Shown here piece by piece: positions 1 to 8,567 of a stretch of DNA of 64,000 nucleotides (positions are counted from its first letter, which is position 1; each line of letters starts with the position of its first letter). Under the pieces are notes generated by a model. It ran no database searches. It saw nothing but the letters and a program-made list of their open reading frames with translations, and was not told where the DNA came from. Source of the stretch: Erythrobacter sp. KY5 (GTDB lineage: Bacteria; Pseudomonadota; Alphaproteobacteria; Sphingomonadales; Sphingomonadaceae); contig NZ_CP021912.1 in NCBI RefSeq assembly GCF_003264115.1, positions 496,001 through 560,000 on the forward strand, in the 5' to 3' direction. The position numbers and the translations under genes were made by a program.

Positions 1-100
1 GCGTTCGTGCAAAAGCGCTCTTCTTTTTTTTCTTCAGCTCCTCGAACGTGTAAGGTCCGTGCCACCACACCTCGAATGTCGTTTCCTGACAGTCACTCAT
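1..100 (-). CDS. Hypothetical protein, N-terminal fragment (cut by window edge)
   Basis: An ATG at 98-100 on the minus strand follows a strong purine-rich ribosome site (AGGGGGAAC) that overlaps the stop codon of the RNase T2 gene upstream. The 33 visible codons begin MSDCQETTFEVWWHGPYTF, continue into a short lysine run and stay open to the window edge. I do not recognise the family. The tight spacing behind the RNase gene (11 bases from its stop to this ATG) suggests co-transcription. There is no signal peptide in the visible part, so it is probably cytoplasmic. Confidence 0.6.
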   Translation of the reverse strand, partial: MSDCQETTFEVWWHGPYTFEELKKKKKSAFART

Positions 101-111
101 TTTCGTTCCCC

Positions 112-834
112 CTACAGCCCCCGCCAGATCCTTGCCGCCACGTCATCGCGCGCGCCGAAACGCGCATCGTCGCAGCGTGTAGGGCGAAAGCGGCGAGAGT
201 AGCACAGGCGAATCTCCTGCAGCCAGCCGCGTTCGTTCAATTTCACGCCGATATGGCCTGGCTGCCAGCTCGACCCGTTGGCATCTGCGAAGGCTGAGCG
301 GATGCGGCCTGCGGTGAGGCCGTCTTCACGGCTGATCCGGTCGTAATCGGGGATGCGCAGGCTGTTCCACAATATGCGGGTGACGCCGAGATAGGTTTGC
401 GGGCGCTTTGTCATGCAGCTGCCGTGCTTCGCCCATTGCCGCGCGATGAGGCGCGCAGAGGGCATCATGCACATATGCTTGCGGATTTGCGCTGGGGTCA
501 GGCGGGTCTGCGCAGCGCACCATTGCGGCCAACTCCCGCGCGCAGATTGCGGCCACAGGCCATGGACGACCAACCCGAACCGTCCGTTGTCGCCTGAACA
601 CTGGACACGGTGAGCTCGGCTTTCCTCGCGCGGTTTGCAGAACTCCGGCGACCAGCTGAGCGCCAGCGTATAGCCGGTGACGGGCGTGTCCCGGCGCGGG
701 CCGTCGGGGGCGATTTGCGGGACCGAGGCGACCGAAGGTGAGCGGCATTGATAGGCCTGGGCGTGGGCAACTGCCGCTCCGCCCTCTGTCATCGCGAGAA
801 ACGACAACGAGGCGGCAATGCGGCGAGTGATCAT
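112..834 (-). CDS. Exported RNase T2 family ribonuclease
   Basis: RNase T2 enzymes cleave RNA through a 2',3'-cyclic phosphate using two histidine motifs. Both are present: HGLWPQ (about residues 91-96) and WAKHGSC (about 134-140). The chosen start at 834 gives a 240-residue protein that begins MITRRIAASLSFLAM and carries a signal peptide ending near AVAHA, so it should act in the periplasm or outside the cell. The frame is open a further 29 codons upstream, but that extension would bury the signal peptide. Several cysteines fit the disulfides usual in the family. It lies downstream of nadC and a membrane protein, and upstream of a cut-off gene. RNA scavenging is the usual role inferred for bacterial members. 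Confidence 0.9.
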   Translation of the reverse strand: MITRRIAASLSFLAMTEGGAAVAHAQAYQCRSPSVASVPQIAPDGPRRDTPVTGYTLALSWSPEFCKPREESRAHRVQCSGDNGRFGLVVHGLWPQSARGSWPQWCAAQTRLTPAQIRKHMCMMPSARLIARQWAKHGSCMTKRPQTYLGVTRILWNSLRIPDYDRISREDGLTAGRIRSAFADANGSSWQPGHIGVKLNERGWLQEIRLCYSRRFRPTRCDDARFGARDDVAARIWRGL

Positions 835-901
835 CCTGCGGGACGCTTTTGTGTGGGGCTCCGCCGCTTGCCTGTGCCACTTGCGATGACGAAGAGGGCG
901 A

Positions 902-1348
902 TCATGCGAAGGCTGCAACATCGTGGTCCCTCCTCATTCCCAGCCACCGGGACGTTGCGGGCAGAAACAGCATGACGAGCGCAAGCGCCACCAATCCCGC
1001 CTCGAGCACAACCACTTCCGGCGCTTTCGAGATAACCTGCGAACCGGCGGAGAGAAGCGTTCCCGCCAGCTTCAAAACGCCGAATGCCAGCACGATCCAG
1101 CGCGCCCTGCTCGATGCGAAAAGGGTGATCCAGACGAGCGGGATGAGCGCAATCGTGAATTGGCTAAAGCTCGCGATTATGGCCCTCTCGGGTGTCCAGT
1201 TGACGATCGGCACGCGTTCGTACCATCGCCCTGCGAGGAGCGCCTCGTGCGCCCCCAGTGCTTCGACGAGATTGATGAGAGCGGCGACGAAAAGCGCCCA
1301 GCCGAACACATGGATCGGCCATGGCCTCGGACCCTGCGCGATCCTCAC
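902..1348 (-). CDS. Small integral membrane protein, unknown function
   Basis: A 148-residue protein starting with GTG; the start overlaps the nadC stop codon as GTGA, which indicates translational coupling. The sequence shows about four hydrophobic helices (near residues 13-31, 53-77, 84-104 and 110-130) joined by short loops, and ends in a charged tail. No enzymatic motif is visible and I do not recognise a named family. The coupling to nadC shows shared expression but does not by itself prove a role in NAD synthesis. Confidence 0.75.
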   Translation of the reverse strand: MRIAQGPRPWPIHVFGWALFVAALINLVEALGAHEALLAGRWYERVPIVNWTPERAIIASFSQFTIALIPLVWITLFASSRARWIVLAFGVLKLAGTLLSAGSQVISKAPEVVVLEAGLVALALVMLFLPATSRWLGMRRDHDVAAFA

Positions 1349-2214
1349 AGCGGTTTGAAATCTAGCCCGACATCAGCTGCAGGCGCGCTCTGTGTCAGGC
1401 GGCCTACCGAGCAATAGTCGACCCCGCTTGCCGCCTTGGCCGCGATTGTGTCGAGGTTGATGCCGCCCGAAGCCTCGGTCTTCGCTCGCCCGCTGACCAG
1501 CGCCACCGCTTCCTTGAGCATGACCGGCGACATGTTGTCGAGCAGCAGGTGATGCGCGCCTGCTTCGAGTGCGGGTTCGATCTGGTCAATCCGGTCGACC
1601 TCGCAGATGATCGGGCTGACGCCTGCATCGCGCGCACGGGCGACCGCTTCGCCGACGCTGCCTGCGACCGCGACATGGTTGTCCTTGATCATGGCCGCAT
1701 CCCACAGGCCCATGCGGTGGTTCTGAGCGCCGCCCTGGCGTGTCGCGTATTTCTCCAGCGCGCGCAGGCCGGGAAGCGTCTTGCGTGTGTCGAGCAGCGT
1801 GCAGGTCGCGCTGCCGACGCGCATCGCGGTCACATAGTCGCGCGTCATCGAGGCGATGCCCGACAAGTGCTGGACGATGTTGAGAGCGCTTCGCTCAGCA
1901 GTCAGGAGCGCGCGGGCATTGCCTTCGAGGTGCATGAGATCCGCGCCCGGCTCCACCGCATCGCCATCGCTGACAAGGCTGCGGACGGTGCAGTGCGGGT
2001 CGAGATGGCGGAAGAACGCCTCAGCCAGCGGAAGGCCTGCGACCACGATGGCATCGCGGCTGTCCATGACGCCTGCAAAGCGCGCGTCTTCGGGGATCAC
2101 GCTTTCTGAAGTGACATCGCGCCCGCCACCCTCAAGCCCCTCGCCAAGATCCTCGGCCAGCGTTTCGCGGATGAATTTGTCGAGGTCGAAACCGGGGAGC
2201 GTGAAGTCAGGCAT
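1345..2214 (-). CDS. nadC: Nicotinate-nucleotide pyrophosphorylase (carboxylating)
   Basis: NadC (quinolinate phosphoribosyltransferase) converts quinolinate and PRPP to nicotinate mononucleotide, CO2 and pyrophosphate in de novo NAD synthesis. The 289-residue length is typical. Family hallmarks are present: DTRKTLPGLRALEKYA near residue 142, the GGAQNHRMGLWDAAMIKDNH segment, and the C-terminal EASGGINLDTI and DYCSVGRLT segments that bind phosphate. The cytoplasmic enzyme is the first gene of a minus-strand unit continuing into a membrane protein. Immediately upstream lies a structured repeat that probably ends the preceding two-component operon. Confidence 0.97.
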   Translation of the reverse strand: MPDFTLPGFDLDKFIRETLAEDLGEGLEGGGRDVTSESVIPEDARFAGVMDSRDAIVVAGLPLAEAFFRHLDPHCTVRSLVSDGDAVEPGADLMHLEGNARALLTAERSALNIVQHLSGIASMTRDYVTAMRVGSATCTLLDTRKTLPGLRALEKYATRQGGAQNHRMGLWDAAMIKDNHVAVAGSVGEAVARARDAGVSPIICEVDRIDQIEPALEAGAHHLLLDNMSPVMLKEAVALVSGRAKTEASGGINLDTIAAKAASGVDYCSVGRLTQSAPAADVGLDFKPL

Positions 2215-2221
2215 GACCTCT

Positions 2222-2327
2222 CAATAAACGGACCCACCGGGTCCGCAAGCCCGACCGGGCGCCCGCAGGTGCCCGTAGCGAAGCGGAGGGACAGCGCCGA
2301 GGACGAGTGCGCGGATGCGCACTCGCA
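2222..2327 (-). repeat. Structured intergenic repeat, copy A
   Basis: Read on the minus strand, this element starts 3 bases after the stop codon of the LytTR gene. It has a 9-bp hairpin (arms 2317-2325 and 2304-2312, 4-base loop), the linker TCCGCTTCGCTAC (2275-2287), a GC-rich middle, and a second perfect 7-bp hairpin (2239-2245 / 2229-2235, loop GGT) followed by TTTATT. It aligns along its full length with 32673-32780 in the same orientation relative to the gene upstream. Both hairpins differ between copies by changes that keep pairing. It may end transcription of the regulator operon, but whether it is an RNA structure or a REP-like mobile repeat is unknown. Confidence 0.8.
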
Positions 2328-2330
2328 AAA

Positions 2331-3128
2331 TCAATGCACAAAGCGCGCGACAACGTCTCGATACGAGCGGCTTACCTTCACCTCTGCGCCCGAATCGAGC
2401 ACCAGAAAGCATTCGCCGTTCGTGTGCGGCTTCACCTGCCGCACCTGGTCGAGATTGACGATCCAGCTCCTGTGCACGCGCTGAAACACGCGCGGGTCGA
2501 GACGGCGTTCGAGATCTTTCATCGTCTCGCGCAGGATCAGCGAATTTTCGGCGGTGTAGATGCACATATAGTCGCCCGCGGCTTCGATACGTTCGATCTG
2601 GTCGACCTCGACGCGGAAGATCTGGCCGCGATCCTTGACGTTGATGAGCTTTTCGAAGCGGTCCGCGCTTTCGGCGCTATCGCCGCCAAAGTCGGCCGCG
2701 CGATCGGGCGCAACTTCGGCGAGAACGTCCATCAATTGTTCGGCATCCTCAGCCGATTTCTTCTCGGCAAGGCGCTGGCGCACGCGTTCGACCGTGTCGG
2801 CAAGCTTGTCCTCGTCGACCGGCTTCATCAGGTAATTGACCGCATTGGCCTCAAACGCGCGGATCGCGTGTTCTTCGAATGCTGTGACGAAAACAAAAAG
2901 CGGCGGTTCGATCTCCATCACGCCCTTGACCACCGAAAAGCCGTCGAAACCGGGCATCTGGATGTCGAGAAAGACGAGGTCGGGCTTCTCTGTCTTGATC
3001 TTGCGAATGGCCTCGCGCCCGTTGGAACAGGTGTCGATCACTTCGACATCCTCGAACGCCTTGAGCCTTAATTCGAGGCCCTGAATGGCCAGCTTCTCGT
3101 CATCGACGATGATGGTGCGAATTGTCAT
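2331..3128 (-). CDS. LytTR-family response regulator
   Basis: A 265-residue regulator with an N-terminal CheY-like receiver (about 1-120) and a C-terminal LytTR DNA-binding domain (about 165-262). The phosphoacceptor is Asp55 in LVFLDIQMPG; acidic residues near position 10 (VDDEK) and the conserved Lys in MKPVDED complete the active site. The LytTR part shows the family pattern from IERIEAAGDYMCIY to VHRSWIVNLDQV. Its ATG overlaps the stop of the histidine kinase gene by one base (TAATG), so the two are a coupled LytS/LytR-type system. The target genes cannot be read from the sequence. An acidic linker (about 128-158) joins the domains. Confidence 0.95.
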   Translation of the reverse strand: MTIRTIIVDDEKLAIQGLELRLKAFEDVEVIDTCSNGREAIRKIKTEKPDLVFLDIQMPGFDGFSVVKGVMEIEPPLFVFVTAFEEHAIRAFEANAVNYLMKPVDEDKLADTVERVRQRLAEKKSAEDAEQLMDVLAEVAPDRAADFGGDSAESADRFEKLINVKDRGQIFRVEVDQIERIEAAGDYMCIYTAENSLILRETMKDLERRLDPRVFQRVHRSWIVNLDQVRQVKPHTNGECFLVLDSGAEVKVSRSYRDVVARFVH

Positions 3129-4363
3129 TATGTCTTCCCGATTGCGCGTTGGGGGTTGAGGGCGACCACGTTGTCCGGCGTTTGGTTTTCGGGGGACGCG
3201 GACTTTGCAAGTCTGCCTTTCGATGCCGCCGAAGCAGCGGATTGCGATTGCTCTACAGGTTCATAGGGGATCTCGATCAGCACGGTGAACCCGCCGCCGG
3301 GCTGTGAGGTTGTCTCGAAGACGTGATCCTCGCCATATCCCTGCATCAGTCGATTGCGGATATTGGCAAGGCCAACGCCGGTCGAAACCGGCTTTCCGGC
3401 GCCTTCGGGTAGGTGTTCTAGCATAGAAAGCTGAACGGGACCTTCGATGCCCGGTCCGGTATCCTCGACCGCGATGCGAAGCCGCTCGCCAATCACGCGG
3501 GCGGTCAGCGAGATGCGCGCGCCTTCTTCCTGCGGGCTGACGGCGTATTTGATGGCGTTTTCGATGAGCGGCTGGAGCAGCATGGCCGGCAGGCACGCAT
3601 CCATCGCCGCATCGTCGATCTCGAAATGGGTGCGAAGGCGCTCTTCGAAACGCATGCGCTCGATATCGAGATAAAGTTGCAGCGTCTCGACCTCCTGCGC
3701 GAGCGTCACCTGGCTGCCCGGTTCGGTGATGAGCGTGTGGCGCAAAAAGCCCGAAAGGCGCGTCAGCATCGCATTGGCAGGCCCGGTCTGCTTCAAAAGG
3801 ACCAGAGTGCTGATCGAATTCAGCGTGTTGAACAGGAAATGCGGATTGAGCTGATAACGCAGCATGGCAAGCTGCGCGGCGGTTGTCTGCGCCTCCAGTC
3901 GTTCGAGCCGATCTGCCTGCCTCTCAACCGTCAGGAAGAAATTGATCGCGTAATAAAGCGCGCTCCACGCGCCGAGCAGCGTGAGCGGAATGAAGGACAG
4001 GCCGATAAAACGCTGGGCAAAAGTCGTCTCTCGCGTGCCGCCATAATAAAGGCCCTGCAACCACGCATCGATGCTGGCATAAACTATCACCGCACCCATC
4101 AGAACGACGGCAGAGCCACCCCAGGTCACAATCGGCTGACGGTCGATCAGCTGGCGGTAGATGACCGAAAGGATGAGGCTGATCGAAAAACCCGTGACGG
4201 TCGTTACCACCAGAACCGCAAGCAAATTGAGCGGCTGGTCATTGGCAACCGCGACGACGGTGCGAAGCAGGAAATAGCCGCCCCAGCCTGCCAGTTGCAG
4301 GTTCCAGAACGCACGGTTCTTGCTTGCGAAAAAGGGCGCAGGCTGGATGCGCATCATCGACAT
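3128..4363 (-). CDS. LytS-type sensor histidine kinase (His_kinase family)
   Basis: A 411-residue membrane kinase. Four hydrophobic helices occupy about residues 20-150, followed by a short coiled-coil stretch (TVERQADRLERLEAQ) and the family's phosphoacceptor motif YQLNPHFLFNTLN. The C-terminal ATPase half has LLQPLIENAIKYA (N box) and DTGPGIEG and GVGLANIRNRL (G boxes). The tail is poorly conserved and low in complexity. It is coupled to the LytTR regulator downstream, which is presumably its partner. No obvious extracytoplasmic sensor domain is visible, so the signal may be sensed in the membrane. ATGs at codons 1, 3 and 4 make the exact start uncertain by a few residues. Confidence 0.95.
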   Translation of the reverse strand: MSMMRIQPAPFFASKNRAFWNLQLAGWGGYFLLRTVVAVANDQPLNLLAVLVVTTVTGFSISLILSVIYRQLIDRQPIVTWGGSAVVLMGAVIVYASIDAWLQGLYYGGTRETTFAQRFIGLSFIPLTLLGAWSALYYAINFFLTVERQADRLERLEAQTTAAQLAMLRYQLNPHFLFNTLNSISTLVLLKQTGPANAMLTRLSGFLRHTLITEPGSQVTLAQEVETLQLYLDIERMRFEERLRTHFEIDDAAMDACLPAMLLQPLIENAIKYAVSPQEEGARISLTARVIGERLRIAVEDTGPGIEGPVQLSMLEHLPEGAGKPVSTGVGLANIRNRLMQGYGEDHVFETTSQPGGGFTVLIEIPYEPVEQSQSAASAASKGRLAKSASPENQTPDNVVALNPQRAIGKT

Positions 4364-4477
4364 GACCCCTCATGTAGCCGATTTTTCGGTTCGTCGCATG
4401 ATCTAATGCTGCACATGGCGGCGGTGGGCGCATATCCGCAACCGCCTGTCGCAGAACGAAAGCGGGTTCGCTGCGGC

Positions 4478-5464
4478 TTAAAGACCTGCATCCGGGTCGA
4501 TTTCGCGCCGAAAAAGCGTGCGCCAGTCGGCCGTGCCGGTGTGCTCCATCTGCGCGCGGATCGTGGGGATTTCGACGGCGATGAATTCGGCCCTCTCGTC
4601 CCAGCCATCATGCGTGCGCCCGCGCAACAAGCCGCCATCATGCCGCTTGCCCCATGTTTCCATGAAGGTTTGCGCTGCCACCGGGTCATATCCCGCATTG
4701 GCGAGCAGCCACGGCATCAGGCGATCGGCCTCGCGTTCGGTCCGTCGTACATTGCGGCGTGTGCGCCCGTTGCGATCGAGCCAGGCGGTGTGGCCCAGTA
4801 GGTTATGCGCAAGCTCATGCGCGACAACGCCTGCGAACACCTCTTCTTCGTAGGAGAAGGCCTCGAACCTGATCCCGATGACCACCCGCTCACCATCGGC
4901 AACCGCCTTTCGGCCATCGCCCATAAGCTCGAACCTGGTGGCGCAGACGGGGACGGGCGTCGCGTGCTGGCGGGTCCCGTCGGCAAAGGCTATTTCGATT
5001 GCTCCGCTCTCGGACAAGACCGCGTCGACATGATCGTGCGCCCGCTTGAGCCGCGCCCAGTCGAGGCGATCTTCGGCTTCCCAGAGGTTCGGATCGATCG
5101 AGCCGAGCGCGGCAATCTCGCGGTTGCGATCAAAGGCTCCGCTCGTCGCAGAAGGCGACCCGCGAGCCGCAGTCTGCACTGCGAAGTCGCCCGACATGCC
5201 CAATGCGCGGCGTGCAATCTCGGGGCCGCCATAGCTGGCGAGGTCCTGCAATTGCAGTCCGATTGACGGGATTACGCGGTCACAGAATTCGGCGTTGCCG
5301 CGCACAAGCTTCCAGCCGACATCCTGAAGGCGCTGATCAAACGACTGGTAGTTTTCAATCGCGGCGCGTTCGGCGGCAAGGTCAATGCGTTTCCAGTCGA
5401 CCTTGGCCCCAAGCGTGCCGGGCATCGCAAGCAGGGCCAGCGCCGGGACAAGCCGCGCGAGCAT
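4478..5464 (-). CDS. Exported M48-family zinc metalloprotease-like protein
   Basis: A 328-residue protein with a signal peptide (MLARLVPALALLAMPGTLGA). The zinc motif HELAH is at 216-220, followed by EREAD (about 243-247) as the likely third ligand, so it looks catalytically competent and periplasmic. The N-terminal half has no recognisable domain. Its ATG overlaps the stop of the DsbA-like gene (TGATG), and a larger BepA-like M48 protease lies two genes upstream, giving a protease-oxidoreductase-protease operon. Substrates are unknown; envelope protein quality control is a reasonable inference. Confidence 0.85.
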   Translation of the reverse strand: MLARLVPALALLAMPGTLGAKVDWKRIDLAAERAAIENYQSFDQRLQDVGWKLVRGNAEFCDRVIPSIGLQLQDLASYGGPEIARRALGMSGDFAVQTAARGSPSATSGAFDRNREIAALGSIDPNLWEAEDRLDWARLKRAHDHVDAVLSESGAIEIAFADGTRQHATPVPVCATRFELMGDGRKAVADGERVVIGIRFEAFSYEEEVFAGVVAHELAHNLLGHTAWLDRNGRTRRNVRRTEREADRLMPWLLANAGYDPVAAQTFMETWGKRHDGGLLRGRTHDGWDERAEFIAVEIPTIRAQMEHTGTADWRTLFRREIDPDAGL

Positions 5465-6165
5465 CAGCTGTCCGCTTCGTCGAGCGCTTCCTTGAGAGCT
5501 TCGTAGCCCACCGCGCCGCCAAACGGGGTTTCGCCCGCAATAAAGGCAGGCGTTCCGGAAAAGCCGAGGCTTTGCGCGAAAGTCAGGTTGCGCACGAGTT
5601 CGAGGCTGACCGCTTCACTAGCGGCATCGGCCCGCGCCTGTTCCATGTCGAGGCCGATCTGGCGCGCTGCGGTTTCAACGCCGAGCGGCGATGTGTCGCC
5701 AAGCTCGAACATGGTTTCATGAAATTCGCGATACTTGCCCTGCATCCCTGCGGCGAGAGCCATGCGCGCGGCATCCTCGCTGCCCTGAAAGATCGGCCAT
5801 TCGCGCATGATGACCTTGAGGTCAGGGTCTTCGGCCACAAGCTTCTGCACGTCGGCAAGGCTCGCCTCGCAATAGGGGCAATTGTAGTCGGTAAACTCGA
5901 CCAGCACCTTCGATCCTTGCGGATTGCCGATGATCGCGCCGGGGAAGGGGGTGAAAAGCTCATCCCCCACCGAAGCGAGGCGTTCACGCGCCTGTTCGTC
6001 CGAAAGCGCCTGCGCCACGTCCTGAAGGATCGAGGGGTTCTCCATCAGGTAAGCGCGCGTGCGATTGTCGGCGAGCCCGATATAGGACCATGCGGCCGCG
6101 CCGAGAAATCCGAAGATGAGCGCGGTGACCGCGGTCAGGAGCGAGTTTTTCAAGCTGTTTTCCAT
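5464..6165 (-). CDS. DsbA-family thiol:disulfide oxidoreductase, membrane-anchored
   Basis: A 233-residue protein with an N-terminal uncleaved-looking membrane helix (about 8-28) and a thioredoxin-fold DsbA domain. The redox motif CPYC is at residues 96-99 (FTDYNCPYCE) and the cis-proline loop is GFSGTPAFI near residue 200. An N-terminal helical segment before the fold (NPSILQDVAQALSD) resembles the DsbG/ScsC-like or BdbD-like subgroup. It probably forms or isomerises disulfides in the periplasm. It lies 12 bases after the BepA-like protease gene and overlaps the smaller M48 gene. In E. coli BepA function is tied to disulfide maturation of LptD, which makes this grouping suggestive. Confidence 0.92.
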   Translation of the reverse strand: MENSLKNSLLTAVTALIFGFLGAAAWSYIGLADNRTRAYLMENPSILQDVAQALSDEQARERLASVGDELFTPFPGAIIGNPQGSKVLVEFTDYNCPYCEASLADVQKLVAEDPDLKVIMREWPIFQGSEDAARMALAAGMQGKYREFHETMFELGDTSPLGVETAARQIGLDMEQARADAASEAVSLELVRNLTFAQSLGFSGTPAFIAGETPFGGAVGYEALKEALDEADS

Positions 6166-6177
6166 TGCGAACGGTTT

Positions 6178-7569
6178 CTAGCGGCTGTCGCGTATCCGTT
6201 CCAGCGCCGCGCGCGCCTGAAGCGAGATATCCTGTGCGCGGATCCAGTCCGGCGAGCCGACGGGCAGTCCGGCCTCCGCGGCCTGCGCGCTGCGAAGCGC
6301 TTCGGGATAGCGGCGGCTCATCACCTGCTGTTCGGCGCTGGCAAGCCTTGCGCGCGGAATGTCGCCGCGCGCGGCATAGACGACGCCAAGCTGATACCAG
6401 GCAAACGGGTTGAACCGGTCGCGCGAAACGGCGGAGCGCAGGACGCGCTCGGCCTCGTCGAAATTGGCCTCATCCTCGGTCGCGATCAGCGCGTGGCCGA
6501 ACATCCCTGCGATAAGAGGCTGTCCAAGCGTCAGATCGACCGCGCGGCGAAGCGGCTGGAGCGCCTCTTCGGGGCGACCCGATTCGAGCAGGATCTGCCC
6601 CTTCAGCTCAAGGAAATAGGGGTTGTCGGGTTCGGTCATCAGCAGCGAATCCGCCTCGGCCACGGCTTTCTCGACCTGCGCGTCCTTGTGATAGGCGTAA
6701 GCGCGGGCATAGCGCGCGGGCACGCTCTGGTCGCTTTCGGGGTAGCGCTGCATGACGCGCTGCGGCTCTGCGAGATAGCCGTAAAGCTTGGCCTGCGCGG
6801 CGAGGAAGCGTTCCTGCAATTCGGGATCGGGAGGCGTGTCCCACGCGGCATCGGCTTCAAGCAATCCGCGAAGGATCTGGATACGGTCGCCTGCCAGCGG
6901 GTGAGTGCGCCCGTAGGACGCCGCTTCGGACTGGCTGAAACCGCGGCGGATTTCCATATCGCGCAGCCGATCGAAGAAATCGAGCATGCCCTTGCCCGTA
7001 ATTCCGGCGCCTGAAAGATAGCGCGCGCCGGCAAGGTCGGTTGCGGCTTCCTGATCGCGGTTGAAGGCGAGGAAGCTGCCCATGGCGGCCTGCTGTCCGG
7101 CCATGATCGCGCCCAAAGCCGCATCGCCTGCGCCTGCAAGCGCCGCGCCCACGCCGAGCAGCAGCGAGAGGATCGTGATCCCCTGTGCCTGGCTGGTGCG
7201 TTCGTTGAAGCGAACGACGTGGCCTGCGGTGATATGGCCAAGCTCGTGCGCGATAACGCCCTGCACTTCGTTGGCGGTTTCCGCCGCGTTCAACAGCCCG
7301 GCGTGGACATAGACGACCTGACCACCTGCGACGAAAGCGTTGATCGAGTTGTCGTTGATCAGCACGATCTCGACATTTTCCGGCTCAAGCTCGGACGCCT
7401 CGATCAGCGGATAGGCCATGTCGCGCAGCAGTTCTTCCGTCTCCGCGTCGCGCAGAATCGATTGCGCGGAAACCGGCTGGATCGCCATCGCACAGGCGGC
7501 AAAGAATGCCAGCGCGTAAGCGACAAGCGAGCGGGTGGGCCGAAGGAGGCTTTGTTGGGCGGGGCGCAT
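6178..7569 (-). CDS. BepA-like periplasmic M48 metalloprotease with TPR domain
   Basis: A 463-residue protein with a signal peptide (cleavage near QPVSA), an M48 peptidase domain (about 40-260) carrying HELGH at 108-112 and the downstream ligand region NRDQEAATDLAGARYL, and a C-terminal TPR region (about 280-450). This is the architecture of BepA (YfgC), a periplasmic chaperone-protease acting on outer-membrane proteins such as LptD. The gene heads an operon continuing into a DsbA-like protein and a second M48 protein. The family assignment is firm; orthology with E. coli BepA and the substrate are inferred. Confidence 0.9.
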   Translation of the reverse strand: MRPAQQSLLRPTRSLVAYALAFFAACAMAIQPVSAQSILRDAETEELLRDMAYPLIEASELEPENVEIVLINDNSINAFVAGGQVVYVHAGLLNAAETANEVQGVIAHELGHITAGHVVRFNERTSQAQGITILSLLLGVGAALAGAGDAALGAIMAGQQAAMGSFLAFNRDQEAATDLAGARYLSGAGITGKGMLDFFDRLRDMEIRRGFSQSEAASYGRTHPLAGDRIQILRGLLEADAAWDTPPDPELQERFLAAQAKLYGYLAEPQRVMQRYPESDQSVPARYARAYAYHKDAQVEKAVAEADSLLMTEPDNPYFLELKGQILLESGRPEEALQPLRRAVDLTLGQPLIAGMFGHALIATEDEANFDEAERVLRSAVSRDRFNPFAWYQLGVVYAARGDIPRARLASAEQQVMSRRYPEALRSAQAAEAGLPVGSPDWIRAQDISLQARAALERIRDSR

Positions 7570-7580
7570 CAGGACAGGTG

Positions 7581-8540
7581 CTAACCCGTTTCGTCCTGAA
7601 CGGGAACTGAAACGTCATCGCGGGTCGTCGCAACGTCACCTGCCTCGCTGGTGACCGCTATGGCGAAGCCTGAGACGAGGTCGAAGAACTCGCTGTTGCC
7701 GCGCCACGGTGCGGCGAGGTTAACGATGGGGCCGTTGTGATCCATCTCCTCGGGGATGATGGTCAGGGCGTGCCCGCCTGCGGCCTTGATCTTCCGGGCC
7801 AGAAGGCGCGCATTGCGGGCACCGACAAGCTCGTCTTTCTCGCCGTTGATCAGCAGCATTTGCGGCGCATCGGCGCTGACATGGTTGACCGGCTGCGTTG
7901 CGGCGGCGTCATCGACGTGGCCGAACGCGGCAATGGTCGAATCCCGCTTGAACGGCGCGAAGTCATAGGGTCCGGCCATTCCGATCACGCCGGAAATGTC
8001 GGCTGGGGACGCCCCGTGCGCGGCAAGCCAGCGGTCTTCGAGCGCGACCTGAACGACGTTATACGCTCCGGCAGAATGCCCTGCGAGCACGATGCGCTCC
8101 GGATCGCCGCCATGACGCGCGATGTTGGCCTTGGTCCAGGCAATCGCGCTTGCCGTGTCTTCGAGCATGCCGGGATAGATGCCGTCTTCGCCCAGGCGAT
8201 AGCCTGCAAGCACGACGACAAACCCTTTCGGCACAAATGCGTGGCCAAAGTAACCGTAAGTGCCCGGATCGCCGCTGCGCCAGCCTCCGCCATGAACGAA
8301 GACCAGCACCGGACGCTTTTCGCCAGATGCCTCTTCGCTGCCCCAGACATGCAGCTTTTGCGCCGGGTGAGAACCGGTCGAGGCGACCTCAAGCTCGCTC
8401 GCGCCGCCGTTCCCCCCGGCGACGCGGTCGATCGCGGTAAGCAGCGCCGGGCCGTTGCGCGACAGGGTCATCGCCAGATAGATACCCGAAGCGACGCCGA
8501 GCACCGCGATCACGCCGAAAATGGTCAGAAATGTCTTCAC
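7581..8540 (-). CDS. Alpha/beta hydrolase (esterase, HSL/carboxylesterase-like)
   Basis: The protein has an oxyanion motif HGGGW, a nucleophile elbow GHSAG and a late catalytic region NGEKDELV...MDHNG, typical of carboxylesterase-like alpha/beta hydrolases. A hydrophobic N-terminus (FLTIFGVIAVLGVASGIYLA) suggests a membrane anchor or signal peptide. I prefer the GTG at 8540 because GGAGAG lies 7 bases before it; an ATG at 8555 is possible but has no ribosome site. It lies between the App1-like gene, whose coding end is 27 bases away, and the BepA-like gene 11 bases downstream, so it may be co-transcribed with both. The substrate is unknown. Confidence 0.85.
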   Translation of the reverse strand: MKTFLTIFGVIAVLGVASGIYLAMTLSRNGPALLTAIDRVAGGNGGASELEVASTGSHPAQKLHVWGSEEASGEKRPVLVFVHGGGWRSGDPGTYGYFGHAFVPKGFVVVLAGYRLGEDGIYPGMLEDTASAIAWTKANIARHGGDPERIVLAGHSAGAYNVVQVALEDRWLAAHGASPADISGVIGMAGPYDFAPFKRDSTIAAFGHVDDAAATQPVNHVSADAPQMLLINGEKDELVGARNARLLARKIKAAGGHALTIIPEEMDHNGPIVNLAAPWRGNSEFFDLVSGFAIAVTSEAGDVATTRDDVSVPVQDETG

Positions 8541-8567
8541 TGGTGGTCTCTCCATTCGCGCTGGCGA

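Noticed and set aside
5203..7014. 603-codon open frame on the plus strand
   Set aside because: Shadow of the M48, DsbA-like and BepA-like genes; it has no recognisable protein features.
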